From assembly GCA_943737045.1 (NCBI GenBank), contig CALSFV010000355.1, positions 1 through 64,000 of the forward strand: a stretch of 64,000 nucleotides of DNA. Direction: 5' to 3'. The position numbers were made by a program, and so were the translations under genes. Position 1 is the first letter of the stretch. The number at the start of each line of letters is the position of its first letter. This document shows positions 23,541-34,857 of the stretch, piece by piece. The DNA comes from Parapristionchus giblindavisi (Eukaryota > Nematoda > Chromadorea > Rhabditida > Diplogasteridae). A model generated the notes under the pieces. It was not told where the DNA came from, did no database searches, and saw only the letters and a program-made list of their open reading frames with translations.

Positions 23541-25516
23541 TATTAGAAGAGATATCAAACGAACTACATATACTCATCCGCTCCCGTACTTATAAAGCGA
23601 TGTATGACTCAGCCCATTTTTTGCGAACCTTATTTATATAGCGATGCTGACCCCGCCCATTTAACTTCGCGGGCTTAGACACTGGTTTCAAACACTAACA
23701 ACCCCAAATTCTTTATTTTTTCGAAAAACGAGTTCCAAGCCAGTGCTGGAATACGCCGACAGAACTCTGATGTCGGAGCTGGACGGCGTCCCACTTCTGA
23801 AGAACACATCGGGGAGACCATCATCGACGAGCTTCAGAAGACTTTTGCCGACAGTGATGATTCGTCCTGCAAAATATCAAATTACGAGAATCAACGAATT
23901 GAGCTTTGTGAACGATCACTTTGTATAAACCTTTGGTTTCTGTCAACGAGGCAGATCAGTGAGCAGTGAAAGGGACGTTGGCAAAGGCAAAGGCAAAGGT
24001 AAAGACAATGACGTAACGAAGGTGAAGTATAGTCTAACAGAGGTTCTGTTCATAAGTCATGAAAAAAGGTGCAAATTTTCCACAACATTTTCGTCTTTTC
24101 GCGACTTGAAAATAACATAACAGGAAAGAGAATCCAAGGAGGGTTCGTACCTTCAAAGAAGCTTCAGGACACTGAGTCCACCATCTGATGTCATCTAGGC
24201 AGTGACGATTGGTTCCTAGACGACCTTGCTCCTCGGTAGGTAGGCGGTAGGTAGTTGATAGGTGTCGTTCCGATATCTGAAATAGATTTCAAATGAATTA
24301 AATGATTATGTAAACAAATTGAGACCACTCTGCACACTGGCCACACTGTTTAGAGGGCCAAAGGACAGTCGTGGCCATATTGAGCACATCGTCTGAGACC
24401 GTATCCATGGCGTAAAGCGTAAAAGATGACATAACTACTACGTCTACTCTCGTGACGTCACGTTTATCGACAAATTGTTTGTAACGCTTCATGGATACGA
24501 CCTCAGAATTAATATTAAATGTGGATCATAATAATATGAGTAAAATTGAGATATGGCTAGAAGAGAGAGAAATGCAACATAAATAGAGAGAAGCTATATA
24601 TCAAGATGTAGACGCACAAAAGGATGGTAGGATGGTAGGAGGATGGCTCGCTTCCCTTCCTTCCATCTCTCTCATAAACATTATCGATTGCTGATCTACC
24701 CTCTTCCTTAGTGATCGATGGGTATGATAATGGATGTAAGAGAGACAGAGGAGAGAGAGGAAGAGATGGAAAGGAAGAATGACTGATAATAAACGAACGA
24801 CAGAGGATATATTCATAGATGAGCTTTGAAAAGGAGAGATCGAAAGGATGAACGAAAACTGCAAATGAACGAAACAAAGTGAGGACACGTAGTATGTATA
24901 TGATTTAGGATCATATACAAATGGGAATACAACAAGGTCTAGACAACAACAACGATAACATAATAAACAAAGACAAATCCAAAATTGATTGGTGACGAGG
25001 TATTCCTAGATATGTCTATTCGATAATTACGAGAGATAAAGGTAGAGTGGAGGGAGATCGGAGTTCATGGAAAATAGAGATAGATACTTAAAGAGGAAGA
25101 AGGAGAGGGCGTATTAACTACGAAAGTAACATCAAAAAGCATAGTGGAACGTGATGATAACTGAAAATGGCGGAAAATCAGACAGAAAAGGCAGGGAACA
25201 GTCAGCCAGAGAATGAGACATAAGACGATTCATCGATCGATGTATGAGAGACGATATGACTGATCTACCACTCCGTCTCCATCTCTATCACTCTCAGTGT
25301 CTTTCTTTTCAACAGATGTCAGTAGCGGCTATATTTGAGGATACATGCAAATGACGAAGAGACAAGCAAGAAGAGAAGAAGGCGCTAATCAATCTAAAAT
25401 GATAACGCATACACGCAGAAAACATAAATCTGAAGTTCAACTACAGTTTATAAAAGATGGGGCGTCGGGCCATGACCGTGGACGCGGCCGTCATTTAGGG
25501 ACACCCAGGAAATATA

Positions 25517-25738
25517 ATCAGTTGACGATTCAGTACCCATTATACGGTACTCAAAATCGTCTCTCGGAATGCCTCGTTCTCTCATTTTCTCTGAATTTGT
25601 TTATGCTTGGGTTTCGTGTTCAAATCATCGATCTACTTGTTAATTTTGTTCTAGTTCTTTGATCATATTCTTATAGTCAACCACTGCCCTAACTACTCTA
25701 CTAATCAGACTCGGTAAATGACCACTGCCCAGTGAACA
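25517..25738 (+). other. Probable promoter/5' region of the TMX3-like gene
   Basis: About 220 bases between the right end of the 7.5 kb palindrome and the TMX3 start. No clear core promoter element. ACCACTGCCC repeats (25681, 25721) are visible. The palindrome therefore sits very close to this gene's 5' end. Confidence 0.35.
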
Positions 25739-28700
25739 ATGTTAATATCCCTGGTACTGGTCGCATTCGTGGCCTCTCTCGGCTCATCCTCGGCTGTTCC
25801 ATCGTCGGTTCTCCAGCTCAGCGACAAGTTCCTCGATGTGAAGGAGGAAGGATTCTGGTTCATCAAGGTAGCCTTTTTCTACTTTCCACCATATTTCATT
25901 TCATTGAGCGTATGCCAAAACCAATTTTTGATCCCGCTTGTCGATTTACATATATTGACGTAGTTAAATTAATAAATACTCATTGATTTGCAGCTGTACG
26001 CTCCGTGGTGTGCGCACTGCAAGCGACTCGCTCCAGTCTGGGAACACGTCGGACACGCTCTTGCTGATAAGGTAATGTAGGGACATCATGCAGTTCTTCC
26101 CAAAATGCGAAACCTCCAGAATTTGCGTCTTGTTTTCCCATAGTCTTATTTTGGTTGGAATATCTTGTTGGGGAAACTGTACTATTCCGCAATACAATAC
26201 ACTATCAGATTCATGGATTTGACTCTTAGCCTGAATCGGATAAGGTAATAATGACCCATTACTTTTAGTAATACAAAATAATTATATTAATTCGTATGTA
26301 TATTCTTCCTGCTTGAATCAATGGTCTCGTATTCATATTGCTTTTATCTTTACTTGCATAGCACTTTTGTAAATAGAAAAGCACAAAATTCATCTGGAAA
26401 TAGTGTCTTAAATGAAGAAAGTCTTGAAGGAACATCATATTCGTGGCAGTGTCCATGACGATTGGGAAGCGGTTTCTATGGAAAACATTACATCAATATC
26501 GTAGGGGAATATGGTTTTCTTACGCTCATCATCGTGTTTGGTAAACATGACTTGGCGTGATATAATCATAGTTTTCAATAGTCTCTAAACATAGTCGGCA
26601 TTGTAATGCTTAAAATACGAGTACGAAGCCACTTACAATCAGTGCTAATATCGATAAACATAACTGTATATCAATGAAAACAGGACAGGAAATATAATAT
26701 ATTCATTGTTCAGAATCCGCTCATTCGCGTAGCCAAGATCGACTGTACACTCTACCCCAAGGCTTGCTCCAAACTCGAGATCCACGGATACCCTACGCTA
26801 CTCTTGTAAGTAGGAATAATAATAATGATAATATAATTCTAAAAATAACGTTTATGCGGTAAAAAATAGCAACGACTGAATGCATGGGTACATGAGTGAT
26901 TAATGGAGTGCATTTTTCTCTCTCAAGCATCTCATTATTTATTCATTCTCTGATAGCATGAAGAATCAGTCGAAGCCATACATGGGCGTCGACATGGGGG
27001 TGCCCCCTTTAAAAAATTACATTTAGGTGAAATTTTTGAAAAATAAGCGGAGGCCCCCTGTAAAATTAACCATATTTCGTTCGGAGGCCCCCTGTAGAAT
27101 TGAGCTCCAGGTACCCCGCCCATGTATGGTCGAAGCACGTGATGAGCAGCCTCTTTCCGCTCTGCTAATGTTCTCTCGCTTTCGTTGTCTGCGAGAGAGC
27201 GTTGTCAGAGTTAAATTAGCTCGAGGTGTTCCTTTAATTTACCCAATAATGCTGAAATATTGCAGCTTCCGTAATGGACAAGTGATTCAGTATGAGGGCG
27301 AACGCGAAAAGGAGGTACGATGATCACTTTTTTGTATATTTCTAATAATTATAATACTCTTTATCACGCGAAGTTTGACGAGCCATGTTGATTCACCATA
27401 CTGCTAATTTTTATATCGCTATTGTGTGCCGAGATAGAATTCAGCAAATCAGTTTATGACAATATTGTTGACAACAATAATAACATTAATAATATTTGAG
27501 TCAATGGTCGACTTTGCGATCAAGTGTGCAGCACCGTCCATCGCTCCCATTCACACGCTCGTCCAGTACAATGAGGTATAGCATGCTAGTAAGCTAGTAA
27601 GCTAGATAACTACTGCACTAATTAGCATCAGAACAAAAACATTAAAGAAACATCTCTTATTCATGATTATCTCTTCTTACAGATCAAGACGAGTTCGTCT
27701 CGTGAGCCCGTCTTCATCCGCGTCGTGTCCGCGACTGGAGCGGACGAGGAGGAGGCGGAAGGATCACTGGCGTATGCTTATAAGGTGAGTAGGATCAGGG
27801 TCATTGGTGTTATATGCTTCTTGAACGTACGCAAAACTCTTGCACATTGTACAAATCATGATTCTGTCCATACATGGGCGCCGACATGGGGGTGCCCCCT
27901 GTAAAATTAAGGCTTTTCGAAAATTTGTGGAATGCCCCCTGTAAAAATGACGTTTAGGTGAAATTTTTGATAAACAAGGTGAAAGCCCCCTGTAAAATTA
28001 ACCATTTTTCGTTCGAATGCCCCCTGTAGAATCGAGCTCCAGGTACCCCGCCCATGTATGATTCTGTCGTAGATCTGAGCAGACTGAAACTGAAATCGGG
28101 CGGGTTGGTTTGGTGGTGTAGATCAAAATTCTAATAGCGTGAAATGGCTAATTATTTTTGTTTTTGTTGTTGTTTATGGCAACCCAGCGGAGCTATCATC
28201 CATAAACTAGTTGATAACGTTTAAAATGTAAAAGTTGGGTGGTGTCGATAAAAAGTTTCAATAATGTTCAATGATTGGTTGATTATTATTGTTCGGACAA
28301 GGATGACAAATCATACGCTTCAAGTTTCTATCGTTGATATGAGCAGGGTGAAACATATTTGGGAGTTTTTTTAAAAATAATATTAGTTAATTAATGTCGA
28401 TGCAAGCCTATATTTGTACCTTTTAACTATCATTAATTTAATTTATTAATACACTTAAATTATTTATAGTCGACGTCATCTGAGCTCTTCTCTCTCACCC
28501 GCTTCTTCTCCATATCGGCCAAGATTGCGCCCGTCTATCTCAAGGTAATTCTTGGGAGGCCACTGGCCAGTCTATTCTTGGCTAGCCTGTGGCCACTCCT
28601 GTTTACCATTTTCTTGTATTTTACGTGCTATGCTTGCTGTTAAATTGTGATAGGATTATCGATTTTATAAATAAATATTTTAGTAATTGTGTAATTGTTT

Positions 28701-31700
28701 ACAGGAAGGCGAAGTGTATGTGATGCGTGACGGCACTACGGAGGCCTACACTGGAGAACCAAGTATGTGATCGTTTTTTTACACATTTCATTGATGTACT
28801 TATTATCAACGACTACACCTCATTTTCATGAGAAATTGTGCAAGAGAAAGGGTTGTTCAAAGACATAGGTCGAATAACTACGTTAGAGATTTTCAAAATG
28901 CGGCCACGACGGACTCCACGTTTTCAAAACTTTTTAAAATGCGGCCATGTTGTCAAACAAGAAAAATAGTAAGGTTCTTTCAGGTGATCTGACGCAATGG
29001 GCGCAGAGTGAGCGTCTGCCCTTAGTCGCCCGCGCCACAGCGACCACCCTTCACCATCTCGGACAAGCGGATAAGCTCATCGTTGTTATTGTATCCAGTT
29101 TGGTGAGTATATGACTGCTTTTACATTTAAGACTATACCATACCATATTGCTGTCCGGTTTATTCTTGTGTAGAAGAGGAGAGCGTGAGACGTGAATGTG
29201 AGGGGGTGTGGGTAGTCTTGTGTGTTTGAAAGCCTTTATTGATCTAATATAGAAATATATAAAAATAAATTATATAGTCATAATTGGAGTGTATGCAGCG
29301 TCGAAAGTACCAATAAGATTTTTTTGAATTTGTATTTTACCAACACGTTGCCATTCCGATCATTTGTGATTCGTGATCAGGCAAATGGGGAGAGTGCGAA
29401 ACATGAATGTGATGGGTGGCTACTTGCTGATCTAGTCCTCATTCATCCATTCTTATTCTTCTTTCATTAGTCCCGTTTCTGTTCGGGATCTGCTTTTCTG
29501 GGTAATCATGCATGTGCCCTCACAGGATTTTTTTATATAGTTGTTCGATTTTCGAAATATGATGGTTGGATCGTCGCATTATGAGGGAATGAAAATGTAT
29601 GGTTCTCGTTTATCTAATAAAGCGTTAAGGGTCTTTAATTATGGTAAATAATAATAATAATTATAATAATAATAATGTATTATAGATTGATCGTCTGAAC
29701 GCTTCGTCGGAAGTGGGCGCATTCTACACGATGGCGGCAGGCGCTGCCAGGAAGGCGCGAAAGGACCCCGAGCTCAAGAGGTATACTGTAGGGATACGGT
29801 AGTTTCTCAAGAGGTATACTGTAGGGTTACGGTAGCTTCTCAAGAGGTATACTGTAGGGTTACGGTAGCTTCTCAAGAGGTATACTGTAGGGTTACGGTA
29901 GTTTCTCAAGAGGTATACTGTAGGGTTGCGGTAGCTTCTCAAGAGGTATACTGTAGGGTTACGGTATTTCATTGTGTGATACTGTAGGATTATGGTAGTT
30001 TATTGTGGGATATTGTAGAGTTCTCAGCGAGGAATGTATGTATTGAATATAGTAGATCCTTGTGGGTTTGATTCTTCCCGTGAGTACCAGGTGCATCCGC
30101 GTTTCACCCTCGCTAAATAGTCTATGAAGAAATTCTTGCATCGCTAGTATTAGAGTTTTTTTTTGAACAAAGAAATTGTAATAGACAATTGTAGTTATAC
30201 ATGATACTGTAGGACACTGTATCTTCCTATGTAATAATGAAGAGCAACCCGGAGATTCCGCGTTTCTGCTTTCCGATTTAGTCAATGCAGAGTGTTGTGT
30301 TGCAATATGCGGAAGAACTCACATTTCCTACAAATGTAATCCTCAATAGACTATTGCAACTGTTGCTCCTTGTTGAATATGTAGTATCAGATTAGTTTAT
30401 GATTAATCAGGTGAAGGTCGGATTCTGTAGTTATGCTGTAGGATACTGTAAAATGATATGGGACAAACTGTAGTTACTGCTGACTAATCAGTTGAGGACG
30501 AAATGTATGCGTCCTCTGTGGTGCGGTTTCTCCAATGCCTACCCGGAGCATCCATGTTTCACCTTCTTTAGATAGTCAGTTAACAAATAAGAAATTCGTT
30601 AAGTGTTTCAAACCTTCGGTCGAAAATGTATTAGTTTATACTATATAAACTTTATAGACTTCTGTGGTATGATCATTGTATGCAGATCGTTGTCGGATTT
30701 ATGTAATTAAATTAAATGAATAATTTCTGGGTTGGCAATTGGTTTGCGGGAAAAAACATCAGATGTGCTCCTACCAGGAGCATTCCTGTTTCACCTTCAT
30801 TATATCGTCAGCCGAGAAATACGTGTAGCGTTTCCATGGAATTCAATATAGAAAAATTATACTTTATCAGTGATGGGATATGAATATCCCCTACCCTACA
30901 TGTGCATGTTGGTACCCACATTTTTATTGTTAGGAAGAAAACCCGAAATATAGTGCAATTTCAAAGACAACTGGTCTTTTTACGATTCAACTTGTGCGCT
31001 CGTTAAATGTAAAATTTTACTGGTAGGTCTATCCCTTAAAATCCAAGGACCATTCTCCAGACTATTACAAGATTTGCACGATTTGCCGATTGTTCTCGAA
31101 TTTTTTAATTTAAATTAGTTAGTATTAATTTGCTCAAGGTAAGATTGTGTGAAGTGTATGCTACTGTAAAATGATATGCTCAATAGGAGAGGAAGTGTAT
31201 GTGCTAAATGGGGTTATTTGTGATGTTTCCCTCTTCTACCACCAGGAGCATACGCGTTTCATCCGTGTTACATAGTCGGTGAGGAAGTTCGTTCAGCGCT
31301 CGCATGTGGGAATCTACTTTAGTAGGGAAATATATATTCCTTTATAGATCCTAAAGATGTTATGGTGTGATCACGATGTGCTGGATCAATTGTTTATTAA
31401 TTGTATTTGGCTAATTATCGATTGATTGCATTTGGGAAATTATCGATTGATTGAATTTGTGTAATTATCGATTGATTGTACTTGGCTAATTATCGATTGA
31501 TTGAATTCAGACGTTTCCAATTCGCGTGGACGGATGGCGGCTCCGTAGTCAGCAGTATCGCCATGCAAGCGATTGAAGCGCCCAGTAAGGACAGTTTTGA
31601 AATGTTTCGGATATGAGTTTTAACTTATTAAAACGTACCAAGGGATTGACGAGTGCATAGTAACCGTAATGAAGGCTGTCTAGTGAAACACGAATGTGCC

Positions 31701-34160
31701 TGGAGGAGGGGTGTTGGAATTTCTTTTTTTGTCGGATTACAATAGTTAAAGCAGCATACCTTGTTTTAATTCAATGTAGTCGCTCAATGATATTAGTTGC
31801 CATGTGATTGATGAGTGCAGAGTAACCATAATAAAGGCTGTCTAGTGAAACATGAATGTGCCTGGAGGAAAGGTTTTGTAATTTTTTTGAAAAGTGCACG
31901 TTTGTTGGATTACAATAGTTTAAGCATCATACCTTGTTTTAATTCAATGTGGCCGCGCAGCGAACAATGCATGCAAAATCGATCCGAGATCAATCAATAA
32001 TTGAAAAAATCAATACGTTAAAAATCAAAAAACCTCTTGTCTCAGGCCTTGTCGTGATCAACTACACCACGTACGAGTACTACATGCCGCAGGACTCTGC
32101 CACCGCCATGACTGAGGTATTACTGTAATTTCGTGTTATTGATTGATTGATTGATTAATTTTTGATGAACATGCTATTCGGTCATTCAAAGGCTTCATTT
32201 ATCGATTAGAATATAGACAAAACGTGAAACATTGATTCGCTCCAAATCAGTTTGATTTTTTTGTTTAATTAGAAAACATATTGGATGAATCTCGAGACCT
32301 GTTTCTTGTTATACATGAACTACAGTATACTCCCCTTATAGGCCTCACTGCTACTGTGGCTACGCGGCACGGTGCTCAATCCCGACACCGAACCAGAGGG
32401 AGGAAAGTCGCTGTACATGCGAACGAGACGAATGCTCTATGAGGTACGGTCATACATTTTCGCGCACCCACATTGTGAGTGAGCACTTTTTGTCGATGCG
32501 GTCAGTTTTGAAACTCGAGACCCATCTAGGAATATGCGGGATATCGAGATTAGTAAGAATCACCTAAGATCGGGTCAGTTTCGAGTACTTGAGATGTAGA
32601 TCGGGTCAGTTTTGTTCTAATTTCGGGTCAGTTTATAATTCGCAAAAACAACTGATTGTGAGTGGCTCGAAAATGTATGGGTACTGTAGTTGTTACTGCA
32701 CAGATATGATGTATCGTGAACTGACTTAAGTACGGTAGTTGCTGTTATTGGGGATAGGTATCGTGGACTGATCGAGATGGTTATTTTCGGCATGTCGTAT
32801 TTGTAAAATTATTCACTTGTGGAACAGTAAATGAGAAACTCTTTCAAATCAAACCAAATCATTTATTTTCCTGTATAAGAAAGAAAGAGATGGTGTTGGT
32901 GTTCTTCTTATCACTTTAAACGGGGTCAAGAAAACTACAAAAAACTAAACTTTGTTTATAGGAAATAATGCAATAAAAGTATTATTATTATTATTAATTT
33001 AATTGCAGATCTACACGAACGTCCTGCACATGTTCACTACTCAACCTCTTCTGGCTAGCTTCCTCTTTGGTGTACCCATCGCCTTCCTCTCAATGATCAC
33101 GTACGCAATTATTGATTGATTTCGAAGTATATTTCGTAATGGCGTAGAGGATACATGGGCGGCCATTGCCGCTGGAAATTAAAATCGGGTGGGTCGGCTG
33201 AGAATAAGGGGGGAATGTAATAATTTCACTTGGCGGATCACTTTTGAGCGATTTTTTTTTGGGAAATTGGGTGGGTCGAAGCCAAAAATCGGGTGAGTCT
33301 TGCCGCTAGCGGTAATGCCGCCCAGGTATGGCGTAGAGCATCCAGGTGTCCAGAAAAATTTGGTTTTCCTTTGAAAAGTTACCGCATCTATTTCGAACTT
33401 TAAGCTTACCTAAAAAGAATGTGGACTTGAATAAAACCATACATTTTTCGGTGCCCTCCATTTATTTCTATATAGTGGGTAGATTCATAATATTCGTTAT
33501 TTGTCGCTTAAAAATCGTCATTTTTGTTTCGTTTCGCATCAAGTAACCTAAAAATGGCCATATATAGTGGGTCAATACTCGCATTGCGAGGGTATGAAAA
33601 TGTATGAACAAAACATATGATGTGCTTTGGTTGATATAATAACGTAATTGTTTGGAAAACAACGTAGTTATGAGAGACGAGAGACGGCGATGCGCCGGGT
33701 GGTAGAGTTGTACTGAAGGCCAAGTTGACACGCATTTCTTTTTATGTCGATAGTAGAATACGGTTAAATACATTTAGGAAACAAATTGGTCAGCCTTGAT
33801 TGTTTAGATCAATCAATCAATAATCGTCAATTACAGTTACTCCCTCTGCATGTCGGACTTCAGCGTCGAACGTGACGAGATCTACCCGGATGAGGATGGT
33901 GAGATTATTGATTGATTTGTGGATAAGAAACTACCGTATACCATAGATACAGTATGCTGTTCATGAAGAAATTGATTTGTTTGAGTGACGTTTGTAAACA
34001 TTAGTCTCCCAATACAGGAATTGAAATCAATCGTCAAAAATATTCATTATTATTATTACTATTATTATTTGTAGATGAGATGGATGAAGATGATGATGAT
34101 GAAGACGATGGAGGTAGAAGAAATTATGCCATGGAAGATGATCATGCTAAGGCCGAATGA
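25739..34160 (+). CDS. TMX3: TMX3-like transmembrane thioredoxin-related protein (PDI family), 16 exons, 452 aa
   Basis: Probable ER membrane protein disulfide isomerase that oxidises or shuffles disulfides in lumenal proteins. Exons: 25739-25867, 25994-26071, 26714-26805, 27266-27314, 27501-27575, 27683-27784, 28470-28544, 28705-28762, 28984-29102, 29686-29780, 31511-31584, 32046-32116, 32342-32443, 33009-33100, 33837-33898, 34075-34160. All junctions keep frame and all introns are GT..AG. Residues 1-19 look like a signal peptide. A thioredoxin domain follows with the active site APWCAHCKRLAP (C49, C52), then GYPTLLFFRNGQ with the conserved cis-proline. Residues about 140-370 fit the redox-inactive thioredoxin-like b/b' domains. 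A membrane segment lies near 387-407 (LASFLFGVPIAFLSMI), followed by an acidic tail (EMDEDDDDEDDGG). The length matches TMX3 of other animals (about 450 aa). The tail ends AKAE, with no obvious dilysine retrieval signal. Intron 3 holds a hAT-like MITE and a hairpin MITE, introns 6 and 14 hold further MITEs, and intron 10 holds a 33-bp minisatellite. Confidence 0.93.
26977..27128. mobile_element. 152-bp hAT-like MITE, 8-bp duplication GTCGAAGC
   Basis: Ends CATACATGGGCG...CGCCCATGTATG. GTCGAAGC lies at 26969-26976 and 27129-27136. The interior has repeated GGCCCCCTGTAAAATT blocks. Intron 3 of the TMX3-like gene. Confidence 0.88.
27144..27236. repeat. Palindromic ~110-bp MITE, copy 6, in a TMX3 intron
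   Basis: TCCGCTCTGCTAATGTTCTC and GTCTGCGAGAGAGCGTTGTC form the stem, followed by AAATTAGCTCGAGGTGTTCC. It lies 15 bp after the hAT-like MITE at 26977-27128. Confidence 0.7.
27869..28060. mobile_element. 192-bp hAT-like MITE, 8-bp duplication ATTCTGTC
   Basis: Close relative of the 26977 copy with the same CATACATGGGCG...CGCCCATGTATG ends and GCCCCCTGTAAAATT blocks. ATTCTGTC lies at 27861-27868 and 28061-28068. Intron 6 of the TMX3-like gene. Confidence 0.88.
29772..29975 (+). repeat. 33-bp minisatellite spanning the exon 10 donor of the TMX3-like gene
   Basis: Unit CTCAAGAGGTATACTGTAGG followed by GTTACGGTAGCTT, about six copies. The first CTCAAGAG is the end of exon 10 and the following GTATAC is its donor, so each unit repeats the exon end plus donor. 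Confidence 0.9.
31405..31508 (+). repeat. 25-bp tandem repeat before TMX3 exon 11
   Basis: Unit AATTATCGATTGATTG plus nine variable bases, four copies ending at the acceptor of exon 11. Confidence 0.8.
33150..33330. mobile_element. 181-bp hAT-like MITE, 8-bp duplication GCGTAGAG
   Basis: Ends GATACATGGGCGG...CCGCCCAGGTATG. GCGTAGAG lies at 33142-33149 and 33331-33338. Internal ATCGGGTGGGTC occurs in the same sense on both sides. Intron 14 of the TMX3-like gene. Confidence 0.85.
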
Positions 34161-34802
34161 ACGAATTACTGTAGGTTACGGTAGCTTTGGCCAAACATCC
34201 ATGATTACTGTATGCATCATTGGCTATTGATTTTACTCGTTGAGTTGTTACCTGATTATTGATAATTTTCTAATTTTGCTTTACCCTAAAAGTATTGTGA
34301 ACTCGTGATCTGTCCTATGCTTTAATATATTGTTCTATTTTTTTAAATCTTTTAAATTAATTATTATTTTTGGTAATCACTACGATCTCTATTTCTCTCT
34401 AAACGTGCCCTATTGTGCTCAGTTCTCCCTTATTCCTATCTTTCTTATAATTTATCGATCAGTTTTAGGTAGAAATGTGCCCTCTTTATATGGATTTTTG
34501 TATCAATCGATATTTCTCTAGTATTAATTTCCCTCCTCGTTCTGGCCATAATCTTGTCCTTGTGTTGTCTACGAGATAAAGTTGTAATAATGGCACAAAT
34601 TGTTGTATTGATTGACTAATCTCAACCAGTGGTATTCCTGCCACACATTGCTTGTATCTGCAACTGGCAAACAGTGTTTTCGATGCTGAAGATTGTTGGG
34701 TGCGACTTACAATATTTAATGAATTACTTTTATTACTATACACGTACGTTGTATTTATTTGTAATATTTACTTATTATTTATTGACTTAAGGACTTGGAT
34801 AC
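34161..34802 (+). other. Intergenic stretch between TMX3-like and KGD4-like genes
   Basis: AT-rich sequence with the TMX3 3' UTR expected in its first part. No repeat copy, ORF or RNA gene could be supported. Confidence 0.5.
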
Positions 34803-34857
34803 ACTTTTCAGGAGCAGTCGCGTTCGACAGTACGCTGTGCCCTTCTCGGTAAATATG
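34803..34857 (+). promoter_or_regulatory. Candidate trans-splice acceptor and 5' leader of the KGD4-like gene
   Basis: ACTTTTCAG ends at 34811, about 650 bases after the TMX3-like stop and 43 before the only in-frame ATG. No open exon precedes it. This fits a spliced-leader site in a nematode, but it is inferred from position only. Confidence 0.4.

Larger units (their letters stand above)
17998..25508. mobile_element. 7.5 kb palindromic (foldback) element with 8-bp target duplication, hAT-like
   Basis: The left end reads GGGTGTCCCTAAATAACG. The right end, complemented, reads CTGGGTGTCCCTAAATGACG. GAAATATA occurs directly outside both (17990-17997 and 25509-25516), an 8-bp duplication as made by hAT transposases. 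The arms run inward for about 2.4 kb each, not counting a later insertion in the left arm. They include inverted copies at 20380-22110 and 22830-24590, with a ~0.7 kb AT-rich loop between. Each arm carries a tRNA-like sequence. No transposase is recognisable, so it is non-autonomous. Short ORFs in the arms occur as mirror-image pairs and are not evidence of genes. Confidence 0.85.
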
